Shown piece by piece: positions 1 to 6,179 of a stretch of 7,941 nucleotides of DNA. Origin of the DNA: an uncultured Prevotellaceae bacterium (GTDB lineage Bacteria; Bacteroidota; Bacteroidia; Bacteroidales; Bacteroidaceae); assembly GCA_946539475.1 (NCBI GenBank), contig CAMNHM010000126.1, forward strand, positions 1 to 7,941, given 5' to 3'. How positions within the stretch are numbered: the stretch's first letter is position 1; every line of letters begins with the position of its first letter. Made by a program: the position numbers and the translations under genes. Below the pieces are notes generated by a model. The model did not search any database. It saw nothing but the letters and a program-made list of their open reading frames with translations, and was not told the origin of the DNA.

Positions 1-204
1 CGAAAATGACTAATGACTAATGACTGATTATGACTGCGTAAACATTTGAATTTTTTGTTACTGGCTGCCTCATGCGCGATATCCGAGCATGGAGCCCGCA
101 TGGGAGAAAGTCAACCGAACCATATTTGGATTGGTTACCTATGCCGGCGAGAAAAGCGGGCAGCGCCCCTGCTGTTCGCTGCCGGCGCCGACAGCGGGTG
201 TACG
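1..204. other. Intergenic region with short repeats, no convincing gene
   Basis: This stretch lies beyond the tRNA terminator and I find no gene in it. It opens with a 7-bp tandem repeat (listed separately). It then holds several small inverted repeats: CATGC/GCATG (71-75 with 87-91), AACCA/TGGTT (118-122 with 132-136), and a GC-rich pair GCGGGCAGCG/CGCTGCCGGC (156-165 with 177-186, 8 of 10 positions pairing around an 11-base loop). GCATGG also occurs twice in direct orientation (87-92 and 98-103). Open frames exist on both strands, but none has family-like protein sequence. The density of small repeats suggests a dispersed intergenic element or a structured RNA; that is inference only. Confidence 0.5.
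5..25. repeat. 7-bp tandem repeat, three copies
   Basis: The unit AATGACT occurs three times in perfect tandem. A degenerate continuation (GATTATGACTG, to about position 36) repeats the TGACT core once more. The array may start before the window edge. Variable-copy short tandem repeats of this kind are found in Bacteroidales intergenic DNA. No function can be read from it. Confidence 0.75.
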
Positions 205-240
205 AAAAACCCCGCTACGGCCTTTCGACTTTCGCGGGGT
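205..240 (-). terminator. Rho-independent terminator of the tRNA-Phe gene
   Basis: Read on the minus strand, CCCCGC (239-234) pairs perfectly with GCGGGG (215-210) around an 18-base loop, and a run of five T follows (209-205). An outer A-T pair extends the stem to 7 bp. It starts 19 bases beyond the tRNA 3' end, as expected for a single-gene tRNA transcript. The long loop is slightly unusual, but the GC stem followed by a T-tract is clear. There is no comparable T-tract in the plus direction. Confidence 0.8.
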
Positions 241-258
241 CATAATGAAAGGAGGAAG

Positions 259-331
259 TGGTACCTCCAGGAATCGAACCGGGGACACACGGATTTTCAG
301 TCCGATGCTCTACCAACTGAGCTAAGGCACC
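259..331 (-). tRNA. tRNA-Phe (anticodon GAA)
   Basis: On the minus strand the 73 bases fold into a complete cloverleaf: acceptor GGTGCCT/AGGTACC with one G-T pair, D stem GCTC/GAGC, 8-base D loop AGTTGGTA, 7-base anticodon loop CTGAAAA with anticodon GAA at its centre, 5-base variable region GTGTC, T loop TTCGATT and discriminator A. The CCA tail is not encoded; the next bases are CTTCC. Two stem positions are mismatched: T27-T43 at the top of the anticodon stem and C51-T63 in the T stem. Neither removes a core element, so I expect a functional gene. It has its own promoter upstream and terminator downstream, so it is probably transcribed alone, although read-through from thiL cannot be excluded. 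Confidence 0.95.
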
Positions 332-362
332 ATGTTGTCGCGTTCCTTTCGTTTTGCGGGTG

Positions 363-394
363 CAAAGTTACGACTTTTTTTTCGTTTGGCCAAA
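363..394 (-). promoter_or_regulatory. Bacteroidota-type promoter for tRNA-Phe
   Basis: On the minus strand a TTTG box (394-391) lies 20 bases upstream of TAACTTTG (370-363), an exact match to the Bacteroidota sigma consensus TTTG-N19-21-TAnnTTTG. Transcription would start about 25 bases before the mature tRNA. The TTTG box overlaps a 10-bp palindrome TTTGGCCAAA (385-394). A/T tracts surround it. It lies just beyond the thiL stop codon. Confidence 0.8.
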
Positions 395-421
395 TTTTTC
401 GGCAATTTTTTTTGAAAAAAG

Positions 422-1522
422 TTATTTTAGGGGGTTCCAACCCTGTGCTTTCAGGGGGAATTCCTGTCCGTCGCGGGTGATGAGGAGCTGTCCGAAGCGC
501 TCTTCCGTGATATGTCCGATGAGGTGTACGTCGCTTATTTCCCGTACTTTCTCCAGGTCGCCGATGGGCACGGTGAACAGCAGTTCGTAGTCCTCGCCTC
601 CGTTGAGTGCGCAGGTGGTGACGTTCATGTTCAGCTCTTCGGCCATGACAGCCGTTTGGTAGTCGATGGGCAGCTCTTTCTCGTAGATGCGGCATCCTGT
701 GTGGCTCTGGTGGCAGATGTGCAGTATTTCTGACGACAGTCCGTCGCTGATGTCCATCATTGCGGTGGGGTGTATGCCTGCCTCTCGCAGTTGGCGTATG
801 ATGTCGCCACGTGCCTCTGCCTGTAGCTGCCGCTGCAGCAGATACTCCTTGCCTGAGAAGTCGGGCGTGGCAATCGTGGAGAGCTGTGCCCTCAGTGCGG
901 ATAGTTTTTGGCTGTCGCCGGCTTTGCTTGCCGCTGCAATCTGCTTGTTGAGGTCGTCGACCTGGCTATAGTAGACAGCTTTCTCGCGTTCCAGGAGCTG
1001 CAGCCCCATATAGGCAGCGCCCAGGTCGCCGCTGACGCAGACGAGGTCGGTGTTTCGTGCTCCGTGGCGATAGACGATGTCGTCGCGGTGAGCCTCGCCG
1101 ATGCATGTGATGCTGATTGCCAGCCCTGTGAAGCTGGATGTGGTGTCGCCTCCTACGATGTCGACGTCCCATTTCTTGCAAGCCAGGCGTAGCCCTTCGT
1201 AGAGCTGTTCGACGTCTTCCACGGTGAATCGCTTGCTGAGTGCCAATGAGACGGTCAGCTGCCGCGGTGTGCCGTTCATGGCGAAGACGTCGCTGATGTT
1301 GACCATTGCCGCCTTGTATCCGAGGTGCTTGAGGTCGATGTAGGTGAGGTCGAAATGTACGCCCTCCATCAGCATGTCGGTTGTGACGAGCACCTCGCTG
1401 TCGGGGTAGTGCAGTACGGCGCAGTCGTCGCCTACGCCGTAAAGGGTGCTTTTGTTGGTGGGGGTGATGTCGTTGGTGAGGCGTTCGATGAGTTTGAACT
1501 CGCCAAGTGCTGCTATTTCCAT
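422..1522 (-). CDS. thiL: Thiamine-monophosphate kinase ThiL
   Basis: This cytoplasmic ATP-dependent kinase converts thiamine monophosphate to thiamine diphosphate, the last step of cofactor synthesis. The 366-residue product has the PurM/AIRS-like fold markers in order: GVGDDCAV (29-36) and TTDMLMEGVHFD (47-58) for metal and nucleotide binding, GGDTT (124-128), SGDLG (164-168), DISDGLSSE (257-265) and NGGEDYELLF (307-316). It is longer than the roughly 325-residue enterobacterial enzyme. Much of the excess is a polar, Ala/Gln/Leu-rich, probably helical segment at about residues 185-222, between the SGDLG and DISDG blocks. The start is the ATG 23 bases after the lpxK stop; no Shine-Dalgarno sequence is visible, only an A-run. 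As last gene of the sppA-lpxK-thiL operon, it has no clear terminator before the tRNA promoter. The family assignment is firm. Confidence 0.96.
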   Translation of the reverse strand: MEIAALGEFKLIERLTNDITPTNKSTLYGVGDDCAVLHYPDSEVLVTTDMLMEGVHFDLTYIDLKHLGYKAAMVNISDVFAMNGTPRQLTVSLALSKRFTVEDVEQLYEGLRLACKKWDVDIVGGDTTSSFTGLAISITCIGEAHRDDIVYRHGARNTDLVCVSGDLGAAYMGLQLLEREKAVYYSQVDDLNKQIAAASKAGDSQKLSALRAQLSTIATPDFSGKEYLLQRQLQAEARGDIIRQLREAGIHPTAMMDISDGLSSEILHICHQSHTGCRIYEKELPIDYQTAVMAEELNMNVTTCALNGGEDYELLFTVPIGDLEKVREISDVHLIGHITEERFGQLLITRDGQEFPLKAQGWNPLK

Positions 1523-1545
1523 GATGGTGGTGATGTCGCTTTTTT

Positions 1546-2733
1546 TTATTTGAAACTGATGGTCTTGGGCTTGTCGCGCGAGGGTGCATCCTTGCGTGCC
1601 TTGTGCTCCGTGACGGCTTTTGTGAGGGTGCTGTTACGGGAGTTCTTGACGACGTAGCCCATGATGTGCTCTGAGAATTTCTCCTCCTGTCCCTGCTGCA
1701 TGAATTGTATGCGCACGGGCAGTACGTAGAGGTGCTGGCGGAGCTCGTCGCTGAGTCCGATGGCATCGTCCAGGCGCACGGCGTCCTTCTCGGTGGTGAT
1801 GACGATCTTGGGTGAGGGCATGGCAGCGAAGGCATTGTTGATGCGCTCTACGTCCTTTTGCGTGAAGGTGTGGTGGTCGGGGAAGGTGATGGTGCTGATG
1901 GTGGCTGTGGGCGTTGTCGTGCTGCTGTCGGCTATGATTTCCTGTAAGTCCTCCTTCATCTGTCGTGGCGATGCTATGCCCGTCAGCAGCAGCGTGTTGA
2001 TGGTGGGTAGCTCGCTGAGTGTCAGCGGCTGTGCGGAGTATAGCGGCTGCAGCTCGTCGTATGCCAGGCGCGTGAAGTAGAGGTGCTGGTAGGGAAAGAG
2101 GTTCATGGCCTTGGTGATGACTCGGAACTCCATGGGCTTCAGCTCCTTCGGGCACTTGGTGATGATGACGATGTCGGCACGGTTCTTCCCGTTGAGCGGC
2201 TCTCGCAGCCTTCCTGCGGGCAGCAGCTTGTCGTAGATGATGAGGCGGTGGTAGTCGACGAGCAGGATGTTGATGCCCGGCTTCACGTAGCGGTGCTGGA
2301 AGGCATCGTCGAGCAGTATGACGTCGGGTGTGGGCTCAGACTCGATGAGCCGCCTGATGCCTTCGACGCGCTTCTTGTCGACGGCGATGCTTGCTGCGGG
2401 GAACTTGCGCTTCATCTGCAGCGGCTCGTCGCCGATGTCGCGAACGGCAGTCGTCGTGTCGGCCAGTATGAATCCGCTGGTCTTCCGCTTGTATCCGCGG
2501 CTCAGCACTGCCACGCTGAAGCGTTGCTGCAGCAGCCGTACGAGATACTCGACGTGAGGCGTCTTGCCCGTCCCGCCGACGGTAATGTTTCCCACGGCGA
2601 TTACTGGGACGTGGAAGGCGCTGCTCTTGAGGATACCCACGTCGAAGCAGAAGTTGCGTAACCTCACGCCGCAACCGTAGAGCCAACTCAGTGGCAATAG
2701 GTAATCGTTGACCTTGATGAAATCGCCTTCCAT
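1546..2733 (-). CDS. lpxK: Tetraacyldisaccharide 4'-kinase LpxK
   Basis: LpxK is the membrane-associated kinase of the Raetz pathway that phosphorylates the 4' position of the lipid A disaccharide precursor at the cytoplasmic face of the inner membrane. With the start chosen here it has 395 residues. Visible motifs are the P-loop VGGTGKTP (52-59), DDAFQH (142-147; DDGFQH in many proteobacteria), LPAGRLREP (171-179), FPDHH (284-288) and TTEKDAVRL (313-321). An in-frame ATG lies 36 bases further upstream (2769), but its codon sits inside a small hairpin. The ATG at 2733 is preceded by AGAGGA 7 bases away and gives the N-terminus MEGDFIKVNDYLLPLSWLYG, which matches the usual start of Bacteroidota LpxK. 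The last 20 or so residues are rich in Lys and Arg and extend past the conserved domain. It is the second gene of the operon; thiL follows after 23 bases. Confidence 0.95.
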   Translation of the reverse strand: MEGDFIKVNDYLLPLSWLYGCGVRLRNFCFDVGILKSSAFHVPVIAVGNITVGGTGKTPHVEYLVRLLQQRFSVAVLSRGYKRKTSGFILADTTTAVRDIGDEPLQMKRKFPAASIAVDKKRVEGIRRLIESEPTPDVILLDDAFQHRYVKPGINILLVDYHRLIIYDKLLPAGRLREPLNGKNRADIVIITKCPKELKPMEFRVITKAMNLFPYQHLYFTRLAYDELQPLYSAQPLTLSELPTINTLLLTGIASPRQMKEDLQEIIADSSTTTPTATISTITFPDHHTFTQKDVERINNAFAAMPSPKIVITTEKDAVRLDDAIGLSDELRQHLYVLPVRIQFMQQGQEEKFSEHIMGYVVKNSRNSTLTKAVTEHKARKDAPSRDKPKTISFK

Positions 2734-2746
2734 GATTCTTTCCTCT
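2734..2746 (-). promoter_or_regulatory. Shine-Dalgarno-like site deciding the lpxK start
   Basis: On the minus strand AGAGGA (2746-2741) is followed by 7 bases and then the ATG at 2733. Classical ribosome binding sites are uncommon in Bacteroidota, so this may be chance. Its ideal spacing still favours the internal ATG over the upstream one at 2769. Confidence 0.5.
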
Positions 2747-2754
2747 GATCTGAC

Positions 2755-2785
2755 TATGCTGAATAGCATGCCCCCTGACGAGGGG
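2755..2785 (-). other. Two adjacent small hairpins between sppA and lpxK
   Basis: Directly after the sppA TAG the minus strand reads CCCCT-CGTC-AGGGG (2785-2772), a perfect 5-bp GC-rich stem with a 4-base loop. Three bases later comes ATGCT-ATTC-AGCAT (2769-2756), another 5-bp stem with a 4-base loop. No T-run follows either, so this is not a standard intrinsic terminator. It could be an mRNA processing or stability element separating sppA from lpxK; that is inference. Confidence 0.5.
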
Positions 2786-4585
2786 CTACTCGACTGCCAC
2801 GCTGAACGGGAGGCGTGCTTGCAGAAGATTACGCTGCTGGTTGAGGCGGAGCTGCATGATGGGCTCGTAGAGGTCGCCCAGCACTTGGTGCAGCTGGCTG
2901 TCGAGATAGGACGTGGATTGCTCGTCGCTGCTGCTGAGGAGGGTGTCGAACCATCCCTCCTTGATGGGGTAGGCTTCTGAGTGATATTCGTCGAGCTTGG
3001 CCAGCTCTGCCGCCTTCTTCACGGCGTCGTCGAGCGATCCCAGTGCGTCGACGAGACGGATGCCGAGGGCGTCGGTAGCCAGCCAGACGCGTCCCTGTGC
3101 AATCTCGTTGACCTCGTCCTTCGTCATGCCGCGTCCGTTGCCCACGATCTCGAGGAAGCGCTCGTATCCGCGGTCGACGTATCCTTGCAGGTATCGTATT
3201 TCGTCGCTGTTCTCGCTGGCGAGGATGAGGTTCGTCTCGTAGTCGGTGTACTTGTTGGTCGACACGCCGTCGAAGGTGATGCCCAGCTTGTCGGTGACGA
3301 GCTCGCTGACGTTGGGGATGAGCCCGAAGATTCCTATCGAGCCGGTGATGGTTGTCGGCTCGGCGAAGATGTAGTTGGCGCCGCTGCTGATCATATATCC
3401 GCCCGAGGCAGCCGTGCCTCCCATGGAGACGACGACCGGCTTCTTCGCCTTCAGCTGTTCGATGGCATGCCATATCTGCTCGCTGGCGATGGCGCTGCCG
3501 CCGCCTGAGTTCACGCGCAGGACGACGCCCTTCACGTTGTCGTCGGCAGCCAGTCGCTGAAGGTCCTTCACCGTTGTGCTGCCCACAATGGCGTGGCCGC
3601 TGGCGATGCCGCTTATCATCTCGTCGACAATCTCGCCGTAGGCATAGTAGACGGCAATCTCGCCGCCCTTCTGGCGAACCTTCTTTGCCGGCTTCAGCCG
3701 CAGCATGTCGTCGAGGGTGAGCTGGTTGACGGTCTCGTCGTCGTTGAGGCCCAGCTTGCGCGTCACCACCCGTTTCATGTCCTCTGGGAATATTGCCCGG
3801 TCGATGAGGTGAGCGCGGAGGTAGTCGCTGGTAGAGGCGAAGACCATGATGCTGTCGTTGGCAAGCGAGTCGAGCTGCTCGGCGCTCACCTTGCGGCTCT
3901 CGCCCATCTGGGCTGTCCAGTGGTGCCAGATGCCGTTGAGGTAGGCCTCGCGCTGCTCGCGGTCGTCAGGACTCATGTCCTTGCGGGTGACGCTCTCGAC
4001 GTAGCTCTTGTACTTGCCGACGCGTGCTGCCTGGTACTTGATGCCCAGCTTCTCGTAGAGCCCGGTCATGTACTCGTGCTTGCCGCCCAGGCCCTTGAAG
4101 TCGATCATGCCCGTGGCGTTGAGGAACAGCGAGTCGGCAGCCGAGCAGACGTAATAGGATGCCTGCAGCATCTGGTCGGCATAGGCATAGACCCACTTGC
4201 CGCTCTTCTTGAAGTCGAGCAGCGCGTCGCGCACCTGCTGTGCGGTGGCAGGGGCGTCGAACACGGTGGCTCCGCCCTCAATGTAGATACCCTTGATGTT
4301 GTCTTCGTCGCGGGCAAGGCGGATGGCCTTGAGAATATCGTCGAGCCCCATCTCGGAGGCATTCGCAAGACCCATAATCTGCGCCAGAGGCATTGCCGAC
4401 TCTGCACGCTCGCTGACCATTCCGTTGAGTTTCAGCACGAAGACCGAATTGTCCTTAGCCTTGATTTTCGAGTCGCCACTGGCCAGCATGCCCATCAGGG
4501 TCAGTGCCATGATGAGGAGTCCGATGATTGCTACGACGATGATGCCGCAGACGGTCGCCATCACATATTTGAAGAAGTCTTTCAT
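2786..4585 (-). CDS. sppA: Signal peptide peptidase SppA (protease IV), 67K type
   Basis: SppA is a membrane-anchored serine/lysine protease that degrades signal peptides left in the membrane after secretion. The product has 599 residues, close to the 618 of the E. coli long form. A single N-terminal hydrophobic segment (about 8-35) anchors it, with the bulk of the protein predicted in the periplasm. The two tandem SppA domains are both present. The N-terminal one carries GKYKSYVESVTRKDMSP (190-206), whose K193 matches the catalytic lysine. The C-terminal one carries the GGTAASGGY block (389-397), whose S394 matches the catalytic serine. The Lys-Ser spacing of 201 residues agrees with E. coli K209/S409. 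RVNSGGGSA (357-365) and TITGSIG (412-418) are further family signatures. It is the first gene of the minus-strand operon; its promoter is in the divergent gap with the GH28 gene. Confidence 0.96.
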   Translation of the reverse strand: MKDFFKYVMATVCGIIVVAIIGLLIMALTLMGMLASGDSKIKAKDNSVFVLKLNGMVSERAESAMPLAQIMGLANASEMGLDDILKAIRLARDEDNIKGIYIEGGATVFDAPATAQQVRDALLDFKKSGKWVYAYADQMLQASYYVCSAADSLFLNATGMIDFKGLGGKHEYMTGLYEKLGIKYQAARVGKYKSYVESVTRKDMSPDDREQREAYLNGIWHHWTAQMGESRKVSAEQLDSLANDSIMVFASTSDYLRAHLIDRAIFPEDMKRVVTRKLGLNDDETVNQLTLDDMLRLKPAKKVRQKGGEIAVYYAYGEIVDEMISGIASGHAIVGSTTVKDLQRLAADDNVKGVVLRVNSGGGSAIASEQIWHAIEQLKAKKPVVVSMGGTAASGGYMISSGANYIFAEPTTITGSIGIFGLIPNVSELVTDKLGITFDGVSTNKYTDYETNLILASENSDEIRYLQGYVDRGYERFLEIVGNGRGMTKDEVNEIAQGRVWLATDALGIRLVDALGSLDDAVKKAAELAKLDEYHSEAYPIKEGWFDTLLSSSDEQSTSYLDSQLHQVLGDLYEPIMQLRLNQQRNLLQARLPFSVAVE

Positions 4586-4619
4586 TGTTAATCTTTCTTT
4601 TTTTTATTCAAATCAGTGG

Positions 4620-4652
4620 CAAAGTTACACATTTTTTTTGTTCTATGGCATA
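4620..4652 (-). promoter_or_regulatory. Promoter of the sppA-lpxK-thiL operon
   Basis: The minus strand has TAACTTTG (4627-4620), an exact -7 element, about 35 bases before the sppA ATG. The -33 box is weak: TATG (4652-4649) at a 21-base spacer, one mismatch from TTTG. Long A/T tracts flank it. It fires away from the GH28 promoter, so the two operons share this 155-base control region. Confidence 0.65.
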
Positions 4653-4679
4653 AAAAAGCGAAATTTTTTTTCATTTCAG

Positions 4680-4710
4680 TTTGTACAGTCGACTTTTTTT
4701 TATAATTTTG
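4680..4710 (+). promoter_or_regulatory. Promoter of the GH28 gene
   Basis: TTTG (4680-4683), 19 bases, then TAATTTTG (4703-4710) fit the Bacteroidota consensus. Transcription would begin near 4716, leaving a leader of about 25 bases before the ATG at 4741. I see no obvious operator repeat. Confidence 0.75.
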
Positions 4711-4740
4711 CACGTAAAACAAATCAAAACAACGACCGTT

Positions 4741-6084
4741 ATGAATAAGAAGCTATTGATGGTGCTCCTTCTGAGTGTGCTGTGCACGGGAGCTGTGGCA
4801 AAGAAAAAAGTGGCAAAACAACAGGAGCTATGGCCCAACGGAGAGCCGATGAGTGAGTGGTTTGCCGACACGACGAAGGTCGACGTCAGCAGCCTGGGTA
4901 AGCAGTACGTGCTGACCAGCTATGGTGTGCGCCAGGGTACTACCGATATCCAGACGCGGCAGATACAGGCAGTCATCGACAAGGCGGCCAGTGAAGGCGG
5001 CGGCGTCATCGTCGTCCCTAAAGGCACGTTCTACTCAGGCAGCCTCTTCTTCAAGCAGGGCACGCATCTCTGTATAGAAGAAGGTGGCGTGCTGAAAGGC
5101 TCCGACCGCATTCACGACTTCGAGATCCGCCAGACGCGCATCGAGGGGCAGACGTGCAAGTACTTCGTCGCCCTGGTCAATGCTGACGGCCTGGACGGCT
5201 TTACCATCTGCGGAAAAGGAACCATCGACGGTAACGGACAGGACTACTGGGAGGAGTTCTGGATTCGCAGGCAGTGGAATCCGCAGTGCACGAACAAGGA
5301 CGCTCAGCGTCCGCGCCTGACGTACATCTCCAACAGCCGGAACGTCACCATACAGGACGTGCGGCTCATTAACTCGCCTTTCTGGACGAACCATATCTAT
5401 CGTTGCGACCACGTGCGCTACCTGGACCTCTACATCTATTCTTCCACCCAGGGCATCAAAGGCCCTTCGACGGATGCCATCGACATCGACGCCTGTCACG
5501 ACGTGATGGTCAGGGGCTGCTATATGAACGTCAACGACGATGCCGTGGTGCTGAAGGGCGGCAAGGGAACATTCGCCGACAAAGCCCCGGAGAACGGGCC
5601 CTGTTATAATATCCTTGTCGAGAAATGCCATTATGGCACGGTGCACGGCTGCATGACGCTAGGCTCGGAAAGTATCCACGACTGGAACGTCATCATGCGC
5701 GACTGTGTGGCCGACGATACCAACAACGTGCTCTGGCTGAAGATGCGTCCCGACACGCCGCAGCACTATGAGTACGTGCTGGTGGAGAACTTCACGGGCA
5801 AGTGCCGCAACTGCCTGCTCATCCGTCCCTGGACGCAGTTCTACGAGAAGCAAGAGCGCGAGGACATGCCGCTAAGCCAGTGTAATGACATCACCTTCAG
5901 GAATATCCGCATGGACTGTGGCACCTTCTTCAATGTTGCCGGGTCAGACAAGTATGCCTTGAAAAACTTTACGTTCGACGACGTCGACGTTCAGGACAAG
6001 GCTCGCCAGAAGGCCTTCACTGAGCGTCCCGTCGACAACCTGATCCTGAAGAAAGTCGTCGTGAACGGGGAGACGGTGCAATAG
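4741..6084 (+). CDS. Exported glycoside hydrolase family 28 (polygalacturonase-like)
   Basis: GH28 enzymes cut galacturonic-acid linkages in pectin by inversion on a right-handed parallel beta-helix. The 447-residue product starts with a signal peptide (MNKKLLMVLLLSVLCTGAVA, cleavage probably after A20). The C15 context lacks a small residue at -1, so a lipoprotein is unlikely and a periplasmic enzyme more so. GSLFFKQGTHL (100-110) and GKGTIDGNGQDYW (158-170) are typical family blocks. The active-site region is PSTDAIDID (242-250), NVNDDAVVLKGG (263-274), VHGC (301-304) and LKMRPD (333-338). D245, D266, D267 and H302 correspond to the catalytic set, but the canonical NTD, GHG and RIK are altered to STD, HGC and KMR. 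The mature protein has about 14 cysteines. An in-frame TTG at 4681 overlaps the promoter and is rejected as start. Its own promoter and the neighbouring kdgK/eda genes point to pectin use. Exact substrate (homogalacturonan, rhamnogalacturonan or a side chain) cannot be read here. Confidence 0.9.
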   Translation: MNKKLLMVLLLSVLCTGAVAKKKVAKQQELWPNGEPMSEWFADTTKVDVSSLGKQYVLTSYGVRQGTTDIQTRQIQAVIDKAASEGGGVIVVPKGTFYSGSLFFKQGTHLCIEEGGVLKGSDRIHDFEIRQTRIEGQTCKYFVALVNADGLDGFTICGKGTIDGNGQDYWEEFWIRRQWNPQCTNKDAQRPRLTYISNSRNVTIQDVRLINSPFWTNHIYRCDHVRYLDLYIYSSTQGIKGPSTDAIDIDACHDVMVRGCYMNVNDDAVVLKGGKGTFADKAPENGPCYNILVEKCHYGTVHGCMTLGSESIHDWNVIMRDCVADDTNNVLWLKMRPDTPQHYEYVLVENFTGKCRNCLLIRPWTQFYEKQEREDMPLSQCNDITFRNIRMDCGTFFNVAGSDKYALKNFTFDDVDVQDKARQKAFTERPVDNLILKKVVVNGETVQ

Positions 6085-6107
6085 GCGGCAAAAAATCAGG
6101 TGAACTC

Positions 6108-6138
6108 TTTGTCGTTCCGTTTTTTCTTCGTAACTTTG
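6108..6138 (+). promoter_or_regulatory. Promoter of the kdgK-DUF4177-eda operon
   Basis: TTTG (6108-6111), a 19-base spacer and TAACTTTG (6131-6138) match the Bacteroidota consensus exactly. The predicted start is near 6145, followed by a very AT-rich leader of about 35 bases. No terminator is visible between the GH28 stop and this promoter, so GH28 read-through into kdgK remains possible. Confidence 0.8.
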
Positions 6139-6179
6139 TAGCCGAATATACATTATTAATTATATTAAAAACAACTACA

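Noticed and set aside
46..480. Open frames across the tRNA and its flanks on the plus strand (46-480 and 89-325)
   Set aside because: They read antisense through the tRNA-Phe gene and its terminator, and the translation there (SRNRTGDTRIFSPMLYQLS) is the typical antisense-tRNA artefact. The longer one also crosses the tRNA promoter and the end of thiL.
966..1835. 289-codon minus-strand frame with a six-histidine run
   Set aside because: It spans the lpxK-thiL junction out of frame. The histidines come from CATCACCACCATCAT just before the thiL start and are not a native or engineered tag. The rest is Arg/His-rich shadow translation.
2083..2661. 192-codon plus-strand frame opposite lpxK
   Set aside because: It is antisense to the conserved LpxK kinase domain and lacks any family-like sequence.
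2734..2769. Upstream ATG for lpxK at 2769
   Set aside because: The ATG lies within a hairpin, the 12 added residues do not resemble the LpxK N-terminus, and the ATG at 2733 has a well-spaced Shine-Dalgarno-like site.
3593..4591. 332-codon plus-strand frame opposite sppA
   Set aside because: It is a shadow of the GC-rich sppA codons. The protein has no recognisable motif, while sppA on the other strand is full length with both catalytic residues.
4681..4740. TTG start extending the GH28 protein by 20 residues
   Set aside because: This would begin inside the -33 promoter box and hide the signal peptide. The ATG at 4741 gives a classical signal peptide directly after the predicted transcription start.
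5035..5646. 203-codon minus-strand frame inside the GH28 gene
   Set aside because: It is antisense to the catalytic part of a well-supported enzyme and has no recognisable domain or promoter.
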